Under the pieces are notes generated by a model. The model saw only the letters and a program-made list of their open reading frames with translations, searched no databases and had not been told where the DNA came from. DNA of 40,137 nt from Gnetum montanum (lineage: Eukaryota > Streptophyta > Gnetopsida > Gnetales > Gnetaceae). The stretch's first letter is position 1; every line of letters begins with the position of its first letter. A program made the translations under genes and the position numbers. The DNA lies in NCBI GenBank assembly GCA_015680685.1, contig MNCI01023754.1, positions 124,907 to 165,043 of the forward strand. Reading direction: 5' to 3'. Below, piece by piece: positions 21,661 through 30,767 of this stretch.

Positions 21661-21672
21661 ATTCTCCCTCTT
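21661..21672 (-). other. Polypurine tract of copia element
   Basis: The minus strand reads AAGAGGGAGAAT directly up to the LTR start TGTGAG. This is the expected plus-strand priming site. Confidence 0.75.
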
Positions 21673-21959
21673 GAAGGCAAAGCTTCAACAAAGCCTAATC
21701 TAGACCTTAGATGATATCATCTTCCATGACACCAACAGTTTTTCAATATCATCAAAATTTTTTAACAAATAAAAATTTTATCATCATAGTAGTAAGATTC
21801 CCTTTTGCCTTAATTTTTTTAAAAAGGATTTCTTTATTCATTTATTTACTCTCGAATATAGTGATACTGTATTTCTATATGCTTCATCCTGATGTGGAAA
21901 CTATGATTTTTGGACATATAAATTACACTTTGGTTATCATAGATATTTTTCACACTATT

Positions 21960-23130
21960 TTTATGGATCTTGATTTCAATGACTAATCTCTAAAGCCATG
22001 TTGCTTCTTGACTAGCTAGGTTTGTAACAACATAATCTACTTCAATAGTACAATAAGTAAATAAGACTACAACTAAATTTTCTATTGTCTAAATCCCCAC
22101 CCTAGTCAGCATCCACATGACCATGTAGAATTGATGAATCACTTTGATAATAAATACCAAAGTACATAATACCATGAAGATATCAAAAAACTCATTTTAC
22201 AACAATCCAATGTTGTTTTCTTGGATTAGAAATATACCTTCTTAGTTTTCCAATAATGTATGCAATATGAGGTCTAGTACTAATGATAACATACATGAAA
22301 CTATCACTAGCACTAGCATATGAAATTTTTATCATGAGCTCTTTTTCATCATCTATCTTAGGGCATTGTTCAACCAAGAGTTTCATCCCAGTTTCATAGG
22401 GTGTTGTCACAAGCTTACATTCTTACATATTATATGTTTTTAAGATGTTTTGCACATATGTAGATTCTCCAACCCAAAGTTTTTTTATTACCTATGTTTT
22501 TTTAATTTTCATGCCCAGAATTATTTTAATAGCACTAAGATCTTTCATCTCAAACTAAGAAGAAAGAAGTTGTTTTAACTCCTTGATTTCATCTATGTCA
22601 CTTCTTGCTATTAACATGTCATCAACATATAGCAATATAATTAAGAGTTTTCCATTTTTATTTTTGACATATAAGCAAGAGTCTTCCTAACTTCTAATGA
22701 AGCCAAGACTTAACATGTGTTCATTAAATTTTTGTATTCCACATCCTTAGTGCTTTTTTGAGCTCATAAAATGATCTTATCAATCGACACATCAAATGCT
22801 CTTTTCCTTTCACTTCATATCCTTTAGGTTGAAGCATATATATTTCTTCCTTAAGATCACCATTGAGTAAAGTGATTTTTACATCCATTTGTTCAAGTTC
22901 TAGATCATAAGTTGTTGCTATTGATAGCAATGATCTAATCGATGTTAATTTTACCATAGGGGAGAAGATGTCATCATAATCAATTCCCTTCTTTTGGGAA
23001 TAACCCTTAACAACAAGACATGCTTTAACTTTGTCACCAAATTTAACTTTGAACACCCACTTACATACAGTTGGTTTTCTACCAAATGAAAGTTTAACTA
23101 ATTCCCATGTCTTTACTTGCATCTTTCCTT
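21960..23130 (-). pseudogene. Copia reverse transcriptase and RNase H (broken)
   Basis: From 23122: WELVKLSFGRKPTVCKWVFK, a VVKGYSQKKGIDYDDIFSP block, LEQMDVKITLLNGDL with the first catalytic Asp, and CRLIRSFYELKKAL. The catalytic YVDDMLIA is intact at 22629-22615. The RT-RNase H link is at 22410-22192 (STRPHIAYIIG, RKQHW), and RNase H shows HVDAD near 22100-22120 followed by a stop. A frame loss between 22720 and 22415 and further stops make the product non-functional. Confidence 0.88.
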
Positions 23131-23159
23131 GTACTTATTTCTTGTGTATTTTTCACACC

Positions 23160-24190
23160 ATCCTATTGGTTAGGAGTAATATCTCCTGCTGAGGGAGAAT
23201 GACCCTTTGAATTTTCTTTATTAACTTGAAAAGATACATAATCAAGTGTTACATCATTAGAGAGATTATGCTTAATATGTTTGCAAGACTCTCTAAATAC
23301 AACATCATGACTATAGATAAGCCTCTTAGCTTTGAAGTTGTACAACTTATAAGCTTTAACACCATGACCATAGCCAATGAAAATACATCTTACAAAATTA
23401 TAATCTAATTTTGATCTATCAATTTTTGAAATATAAACATAAGCTTCACATCTAAAAACTTGAAGATAGTTCCAATTAAAAGGCTTGCTACTCCATATTT
23501 CTTCTATAATCTTTCCATCAATTGCAAAGGATGGAGGTCTATTGATGAGATAGCAGGCAATAATTATAGCTTCACCCTAGAAATGCTTATCAAGACTAGC
23601 TTCACTTAGCATACATCTAATTTTTTCTAGCAATGTTCTATTAAAACATTCAGCTACTCCATTCTGTTAGAGAGTTCCTAAAATACTCTTTTACCTGTAT
23701 ATGCCATTTCTACAAAAATTGTTAAAAGCATGGGAACAAAATTCGTCACCATTATCTATTCTAAGAACCTTGATTTTCTTTCCTCAATAATTTTCAACAA
23801 AAGCTTTGAACTCTTTAAATTTTTCAAACACTTCAAACTTATGTTTCATTAAATAGATCCAAGCTTTCCTTAAAAAATCATCAATGAATGAAACCTAATA
23901 TGTAGCACCTCTAAGTGAGAATGTTTGCAAGTCTTTAATTGGTTCATAGACATCACTACGTATTAACTCCAACACTTGATTAACTTTAGCATTACTTTTG
24001 AAAATCCTGAATGTGTTTGTTTCCCAAGTAAGCAATGATGACAAAACTTCAAAGATTCTTCTATAAGGTTAATTTTACCTTTTTATGTAGTTCCTTTAAT
24101 CCTTTTTCACTTAAATGCATCAATTAGTTGTGCCAAAGTTCAATGCTTGATTGAAGTCAGTAATAGCTACCATGTTGAAATTGTGCTATA
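23160..24190 (-). pseudogene. Copia integrase (broken)
   Basis: RIDNGDEFCSHAF near 23740 carries the second Asp. GVAECFNRTLLEKIRCML near 23610-23670 carries the catalytic Glu (VAE). The C-terminal part reads YKLYNFKAKRLIYSHDVVF at about 23280-23345. Order and spacing match copia integrases. Stops, including one just before NGVAE, split the frame. The Glu is retained here, unlike the gypsy copies in this window. Confidence 0.82.
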
Positions 24191-24602
24191 ATGCCCTTAC
24201 TTCCAAGTGGTATAGTCTTCCCACCTTTACACCAGTGGCTAGAGACAAAGACCCTTGCAAGATTTTATATTTTCCTTCACCAAATATAATAGTTTGACTT
24301 GTTAAATCTAACTCACTCACAGACAAGTGACTCATTGTGAATTTACATACATGACAGACATGAGATATAGTTTTAATGGTTCCATCCTTAAATTGGATTT
24401 TAACTTTACCACACCCATCAACATCACAAAGACCATCATCACCTAGTTTAACCACATCGAAATTACAAATAAAGTATTCACAAAACCATTCAAGATATAG
24501 GATATAGTGATAGGAAGCACTAGAATCAATATACCAAGAAACTTTCTTAGTGTTAACTAACAACACTACATATAAATCACTCTCGATGAGGAGGAATTTC
24601 AT
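24186..24602 (-). pseudogene. Copia protease and GAG-pre-integrase region
   Basis: An open frame of 138 codons. WYIDSSASYHY holds the protease signature (DSGAS in relatives, here DSSAS with Gly replaced), followed by VKLGDDGLCDVDGCGKVKIQF and ISHVCHVC. The end, LQGSLSLATGVKVGRLYHLEV, is the usual GAG-pre-integrase segment before the zinc site. It is the best-preserved frame of this element. Confidence 0.85.
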
Positions 24603-25340
24603 TTTTATTACTATTAATTGCAGATTCTTTTCCTTTCTTTGCTACTTTATAATCTTTTTTTAAGATGAGCAATCTTTCCACAATTCCAACATCTTGGTTT
24701 TGTAGAATTTTTTTGGGATCTAGGAGGTTTAAATTGTGGGTTTTTATTCAACTTTAAGTTGAAGTTTTTGGCAAGAAAAAGAACATTTTAGACAGGGGCA
24801 AACCTATTAATCCTCCTTTCTTCACTAAGGAGTTGGGCTACAATAATATCAAAATTACTCCTTGATGTTACAAAAGTATTCTAGGACTTAGGAAGAGACT
24901 CTAAAAGATACATACAACAATCTTCCTTTTTCATTTTATCTTCAACTACTTCAAATTGCATCATGATATTGTTGAAGATACTTGGATGATCAGTAATCAA
25001 CATACCTTTAGACATCTTGAGTGTGTGTAAATTCCTTCTATGAAATAATTAGTTAATAACAAATTTTGTTTGGTACGAACCTTTGAATTTGTCCCATAAG
25101 GCTTTGGTAGTTAGAACTCCAAAAACATTGAGTAGCACCAAATGAGGGAGATAAACGAATTTTGCTTCATGCCTTTGTATCCAAGGCCTCCTAGTCTAAA
25201 TCTAGGATAAGAGCAAGCTTTGAATCAACAATTACTTGCCAGAGATCTTCACTAACAAAAAGATCCTCCATGTACATTCTCCAAACTTTGTAATCATTGC
25301 CAAAGAATTTTTCAATTTTGATTTTTAAAAAGTTTGCCAT
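24603..25340 (-). pseudogene. Copia gag with zinc knuckle (broken)
   Basis: The ATG at 25340-25338 opens MANFLKIKIEKFFGNDYKVW and continues MYMEDLFVSEDLWQVI, a standard copia Gag start about 50 bases after the priming site. Near 24690-24660 the zinc knuckle reads CWNCGKIAHL. A 7-A run right after it shifts the frame, and the fourth ligand would be Tyr rather than Cys in the best frame. Several stops lie between. Confidence 0.8.
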
Positions 25341-25389
25341 ACCTTGAAATCAAAAACAACTATAAAAGATGAAAAAGCCACAATGAAAG

Positions 25390-25407
25390 AACCTAGCTCT
25401 GATACTA
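25390..25407 (-). other. Primer binding site of copia element, tRNA-Met type
   Basis: The plus strand AACCTAGCTCTGATACTA matches the initiator tRNA-Met 3' end (AACCTGGCTCTGATACCA) at 16 of 18 bases; both differences are C-to-T or G-to-A. It lies two bases inside the LTR. Confidence 0.88.
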
Positions 25408-25409
25408 AT

Positions 25410-25900
25410 TGTGATTTTTAGATCATTCGTGATAACAGCAAAAAATAAATCAACAAAAAAGCATAACAATATATCCTAGGGAAAAATGAGAAAAACCCTC
25501 TCAAAAACAAGCTCTTGGATCTGTATGTCAACTTAGAGAAAATTTCTCAATCACAATGAACAATAAAGAATGAGAAAAAAGATACCACAACGAGTAAAGC
25601 TAAACACATTGTCTTCAAGGCTTTCTTGTAACCATATTTAAAGTATGAGATGGACATTCACAGGTAGTGTTAACCAAATGTAAACTAGATATTAACAATA
25701 GTAAAATGATAGAGATGAACAACAGTTTACATTGACTACATTGCAAATATCTACAAATAAATATTCAACACTACAAGATATTACAACATAACTGTTGTAC
25801 CATACACTTACAACAACACTATTGTACCATAATGCTTGTCATAAAAAAGATGACAATATCTAAGCTTATGTGAATGGTAGTTGCCTTGGCATTACTCACA
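25410..25900 (-). repeat. Copia element, 5' LTR (right LTR)
   Basis: 491 bases, from TGTGATTTTTAGATC to ATTACTCACA on the plus strand. It carries a small extra block near 25805-25830 (repeated TTGTACCATA) that the left LTR lacks. Confidence 0.9.
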
Positions 25901-26759
25901 TTTACATGATTATCCAAATCATCCACTTCCCTTTTGGTGGCTTGCTTTGGGCCCAAAAAATTGTGACATTGTAATCCAAAGTAGTAATGGCAACTATGCA
26001 TTTTTCTTACTCACTAATTTAACTGAGTTTTTGCCTATGTTGCCAGAAATGCAATGGATTATTAAAGTTTCATGTTTTCTATTGCAAAAATGGGATCCCA
26101 TGTCAAAACACTATCGACCATGAACAGTTACAGTTACCATGACTCGCTAGTCAAAATGTTTCACAACACATTGAAACGGCTTTGACACATTTCATTTCAT
26201 TTTATTTCATTTTTAAATTTTGTGGTAGCAAATATATGATATAGAAGGATACAAAGTGCTTTATTTCTCAACTAATGCATGAACTCTCTTGAATTGAATG
26301 AAGGTTTATATCAAATTGAATGTTTTACCAAATGATAGATGTATGAAAGCGCAAGCGCAAGCACAAGCGCAAACATGGAGGGAAAGAAAAATTATAGCCA
26401 CTTCTGTTGTCTTCTTACACAGTTTTTTGTCGTGCAGTGCATATGTTTGCAGTGCATTCATATGCAGCTTTTGGTCGCAATGAATTCATTTCAATGAGCT
26501 CGTGCTTGTGAATGGAGGGCAATAATTTTCAGTGCAACAGTTTACAGATTCAACAAAGTAAAAACCCTTGTATTAAGTGTATCAAAAAGGAGCTCATCAT
26601 TGTAAGCTTTCAACTTCTAGTTTTGTAAGCATATCAAACAAAGCAGGACTAGAATCCTGTTCTCCAGCTCCTGTTCTCCATTGCTGGATACTTGTGGATA
26701 TTATTGCTAGGAACAAGAGTGAAGAGTTTCGTGATGCTACATTGGCGTGAATAATGACT

Positions 26760-27560
26760 AGTAACTAAATGTCCTCGGCATTTTCAACATACAGATCCTG
26801 GTATGATTGTTAGGAGACGATTTTGAAGAAGTTGGGGAAAGCAGCGGGTTACCGATACATAGTTTACAGAAAAACCATATTAAAATGACTAATTCTTTTG
26901 TTGATTTCTAGATTCCAGTGGGATTGGTAGCAGACGTTTCGGTATGTGCTCGTGGAGGAAACTGTAACCGATTTAAGTTACAATACAACGATATCAACGT
27001 GGTGAATTGTATCGCTGTCCCTGGTGCGACGAAGGTAGACGTGAGGACGTAATAAACTGCGTCAGTTTCCGATTTTCATCGGTTGTCTGCACCAGCTTGG
27101 TGTGTACTTTGCGCTGAAACGAAATTAACGTGAAGATTTCCTTCATGGGAAGAGACCATAAATATTACCATGCGATTCCGATACGGTTTTCACGAGGGGA
27201 AAGAAGCAAAGCACAGATACATGAATCTGGGATGCGTTTTTGTTTACCAAATATCAATTCGCAAAGCAGAGGTCAACGTTTAAAGAAAATCGACATCAGA
27301 AAATTGCGTGCAAACACATGGAAATCGATTCTAAACAAACATGTCCATGTTCAGATGATACAATAGAAAATTCTTTTTGCTGCGACCTTGGTACAACTTC
27401 TTATGAATAAGCTCAGGTACTGTTTTCTTTTCGGCTACCTTCAGGTACTGTTTTCTTTTCGGCTACCTTCAATGCTTCTGTGCCTAATAAAATAAGCATT
27501 AAAAATAGAATGCTTTGGACGTCTTCGTGCATCTTCTTTCGTGTTTTGTTGAATAAATCA
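26760..27560. other. CpG-rich patch in otherwise CpG-poor DNA
   Basis: About 40 CpG sites are visible in some 800 bases, for example the cluster GTGCGACGAAGGTAGACGTG near 27024-27043, whereas the neighbouring kilobases have only a handful. Retained CpG suggests DNA that escaped long-term methylation: a low-copy region, a promoter or first exon, or a recent insertion. No TATA box or coding frame could be tied to it. Confidence 0.55.
27414..27469 (+). repeat. Perfect 28-base tandem duplication
   Basis: The unit CAGGTACTGTTTTCTTTTCG plus GCTACCTT occurs at 27414-27441 and again at 27442-27469 without change. Perfect identity points to a recent event or an assembly slip. Confidence 0.9.
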
Positions 27561-27679
27561 AATATAAATTTTAGTTTATATTAAAAAGAGAATTTTATAT
27601 ATCAAAGCGGATTTTATCTTTTAAAAAGCTCATTCAAATTCCTTATATGTTTATGAGATTTCAAGTTGTAAAAGTTATT

Positions 27680-27713
27680 ACCCATAAAATGTCTCAACCC
27701 ATAAAATGTCTCA
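27680..27713 (+). repeat. Perfect 17-base tandem duplication
   Basis: ACCCATAAAATGTCTCA occurs twice without a spacer (27680-27696 and 27697-27713). Confidence 0.9.
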
Positions 27714-28062
27714 GGGCTTTCTTACAGAAGTTTTACTATTAAACATGCTAACAATTAAACTCATAACCTCTTTGATGCAAAAACTAAAAACTAAGTCTTA
27801 AATTTTTCTCAGCATGTAATTTGGAGGAGGAATTATAATGAGACATGACTTTTTCAAAGGTAAAAATACAGGTACAAAATCAATCATAAAAAATTGCATA
27901 GAGAAGTTTTATAGTTATTATATATGCATTCTAACAAGAAAGTTAACCTCAAAAAGATGACTTATCAAATATAAAGCACTTTATTTAATTTCAAATTTAC
28001 CTTATTGGGAAAAAATCATTATAAAAATGAGAACATACTATATCAAGCTATAAATTTTAAAT

Positions 28063-28140
28063 ATAAAAACATTCTATGTATATATGGATTTTACCTTTTC
28101 TATAAAAACATTCAATGTATATATGGATTTTACTTTTTCT
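28063..28140 (+). repeat. 39-base tandem duplication, near-perfect
   Basis: ATAAAAACATTCTATGTATA and onward at 28063-28101 is repeated at 28102-28140 with about two changes. Confidence 0.85.
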
Positions 28141-29132
28141 AGATACATTCTACACTAATTCCTTTTCCAATTGTTTTCCATATTCTTTGTTAAATTGAAT
28201 TTACTTTATTTTGTGCATGTTATAGCTTCTTGTAGTTCTACCATGGTAGCAAAGAACTCTGAAGAACATACTAATAATATTAGTAGAGGGGTGTTGATCA
28301 AAACATTATCTAAATTTAGATTGGATAAATAAAATACGCATTTGGTAGTTAATGGTTTAGTAAAAAGACTTTATGGGTCTAAATTTAAAGTTTTGAATTC
28401 AATTCTTGTTGAAATTTTGCATTAGCAAAATTTTATTAATTTTTTATCTATTTTTAAAATAATAATTTTTTAAAATCTCAACATTTTTTAATATAAATAT
28501 TCTTTATAGGGCTATAGTAGATTTATATTTATTTTTATAAAAAAACTAAAGAGAGAATCACAATGAGATATTCCAACTTACAAATGTGCTTTGGATTACT
28601 TTGTATCTTCTCCAATGAGATATTCCAAGTTTTCAACTATTATAATCCTTAGAAATACTATCCTTGCTCTTTTTTGTCTTAAAGAACTCCTTTATAAGAT
28701 TTGATGTGTTTTGTTTTTTTCAATTTTTGAGTATAAGCAATAAACTAACAAATAGCTTTTTCTTATAGAGAAAGTAAATTGTACTTTAATAGAAGCATTA
28801 AATAAGGTGTTTGTACCTTCACCTTTAATTCATCATAAATATATCTTTTGTACTCTCAATGGCCTTCTACATTTTACCACTCAGACTTAGTTCCAAACCA
28901 TGCATCTGTATAACACAATAAATAAATGTTTATATAAAATATTTATTTTTTGACCTTCCAAGCCCAAGAGAGTTTTTATTCCACCTTCTATTCTATTATT
29001 AATGCATTTTTCTTATCTATAATTATTCACATATTGAAGAACCCAAGTATTTAAAAGAGTCCATGATTTTTACATTATGATTACCAAATTGAAAAATATA
29101 CTTATGCTTCATATCACCATTTTAGTTTCTCT

Positions 29133-29133
29133 N
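29133..29133. other. Single unknown base at the truncated edge of element 2
   Basis: The LTR-like sequence of element 2 begins exactly at this N; the first ~215 bases of the LTR are missing to its left. That points to a contig join rather than one ambiguous base. Confidence 0.7.
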
Positions 29134-30532
29134 AGGTAATTAATTATGAATTAACTAATAACTATCTAATACCTTAATCTAATTATCCTAACATAAGAAT
29201 CTGGGCCCACCTTTTTGTGCACATCCTAAACTTGTTAGGAACACTACTAGGTTACTAATGAATCACATTTTTTGTCTACTTCAGAGCCCAAATGTGATGT
29301 CAGGTATCCAACATCGAGGGTATATGTTGACTTATAAATATAGCACCTAGGCTCCCAATTTGGCATGAGTTTTTGTTAGTTTTCAATCAGAGTAGTGAAG
29401 CTCTTGTAGTTTATTCTCTCTAGAGTTAAAATATTTTCTTGGTGCCCGTAGAAGAAGTCTAAGTGTGTATGGTTCTTTGTTCAAACACTGATGTACCTGA
29501 GCATAACCATGTGATGGGAATAAAAAATGAACTCTTTTAAAAAATATTGCAGCACGAAGAATAGATTAATGTTTCTCTTAATGCACTTTACTTTACTGCA
29601 ATTCAATTAAGCAGTTAATTTCCAATTTTTAATGAACACAAGCATGACCACTTCGAGAATACATATAGTACTTGGTAACCCAGCAACACTTAATGTTTGG
29701 TAGCCCAGCAACACTATATGTGTTCAGGATGTGTCCAAGAAAGTAGGGCAATTACTTGTGTTAGGCTAACTAGGTAGTAGATGAATTAAATCTTAAATTA
29801 CTTTACCTTTAATTTTTTTGTAGGTGATCAAATTTATAAAACATGAAATAAGAAAAATCATGTACCTCAATTACACATAAACCATACCCCTGAGCTTCAC
29901 AAGTGTTGGGAAGACAACAAACGTTCTCAATGCCCATTTCACTTCCTAGAAGAACTAGTGTACTAGAGAATTATAAGTCCATAGAATTCAACTAGATTGC
30001 ACATAAATGCCTTAGTGATTTATATGGTTGGGTGTAGGGTACCTCGCTACTCATCAGTTACCAAGTGTTAGGTTATTAGGCCAACCAAGTGATAACACCA
30101 CTGGGATTACCAAGCATTAATGATATGTTTGAAGTGATCATACTTATGTATGATTATTAATTGTATTAATTAACTAAGGACATGATTGTAAAATGCATAA
30201 ATAGTAAAGTGCATGAATGGAAACATTAAACTATTCTTAAGTGTTGCAAGGATTTTTAAGAATCTCGTCTTTATTATTGACACATCGAAGTGTTCAGGTA
30301 CATTAATGTTCAAATAAGGATCCATATAATCCTTAAAGTCCTATTGCAGGCACTTAGAAAATATTCTAACTCTGATAGAAGAAAACTACAAGAACTTGGC
30401 TACTCTATCGACTTAATGTTGTCATAAATGCAATGGGTGCATGCATTTATATAGGAAAAACATACACTGTGTTAATGCATATAACCATGTGTTAACAAGG
30501 CCTATCGACACAACCCATCAAGTGATTTACTA
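29134..30532 (-). repeat. 3' LTR of element 2, truncated and interrupted by a solo LTR
   Basis: 29134-29255 (TAACTAATAACT, CCTAACATAAGAATCTGGGCCC, ACATCCTAAAC) and 30062-30532 (CCACTGGGATTACCAAGCATT, GTGTTGCAAGGATTTTTAAG, a TTATATAGG box) together align with the LTR of element 1 from about base 215 to its end. The interruption is 29256-30056 plus one duplicated GTTAC. Confidence 0.82.
29256..30056 (+). mobile_element. Solo LTR of the element 1/2 family, plus orientation, nested in the element 2 LTR
   Basis: The 801-base LTR starts TAATGAATCAC (TG decayed to TA), has TATAAATA at 29333-29340 and ends GTACCTCGCTACTCATCA. It is flanked by exact GTTAC copies at 29251-29255 and 30057-30061. No internal domain is present, so it is a solo LTR left by LTR-LTR recombination. 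It lies in opposite orientation to the LTR it entered. Confidence 0.88.
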
Positions 30533-30767
30533 TAACCCCCACGACTGACTAAAAACTCATACTCTAGTGAAAAAAGTTAGTATCGAGCTTCTTACAAAAT
30601 TGGGAAGGTATGAAATCACAGATTAACTGACTCAACAAATTAACTCTAAGTGCTGGATTGTATGGAATTACAATAATTACAAAAATGGATATTCAAAAGA
30701 ACAAAATTAAACACCCTTACAAAATTGGACATATGGAATCCTTTGATAGCTGAGGATGAAGAGAAGA
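30533..30767 (-). other. Element 2: polypurine tract and 3' untranslated stretch
   Basis: Directly inside the LTR the minus strand reads GTCGTGGGGGTTATA, the probable plus-strand priming site. The next ~80 bases (ACTGACTAAAAACTCAT, ACAAAATTGGGAAGGTATG) match 6270-6330 of element 1; after that the two copies diverge. No gene is seen up to the stop of the extra frame at 30768. Confidence 0.55.

Larger units (their letters stand above)
21180..25900 (-). mobile_element. Complete Ty1/copia LTR retrotransposon, 4.7 kb, decayed
   Basis: Direct LTRs lie at 21180-21660 and 25410-25900, flanked by CTTAC (21175-21179) and TTTAC (25901-25905), a 5-base target duplication with one mismatch. Inside, on the minus strand, are a tRNA-Met priming site, gag, protease, integrase, RT and RNase H, the copia order with integrase before RT. 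LTR identity is only about 83 percent by eye, so insertion is old. Every domain has stops or shifts. The RT-RNase H style (YVDDMLIA, then a YASASDSFMYVIISTRPHIAY stretch split by changes) resembles Tnt1/Tork-type elements; this lineage call is tentative. Confidence 0.92.
25906..29132. other. Non-transposon-like stretch without a recognisable gene
   Basis: No homologous protein was recognised. A short GCGCAA/GCACAA microsatellite lies at 26349-26373, a CpG-rich patch at 26760-27560 and three short tandem duplications at 27414-28140; the remainder, to 29132, is AT-rich. A 78-codon plus-strand frame at 27130-27366 lies in the CpG-rich patch, but shows no known motif. Confidence 0.55.

Noticed and set aside
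27130-27366. 78-codon plus-strand frame in the CpG-rich patch as a gene
   Set aside because: No motif, no clear promoter and ordinary length for chance; kept only as part of the CpG-rich finding.
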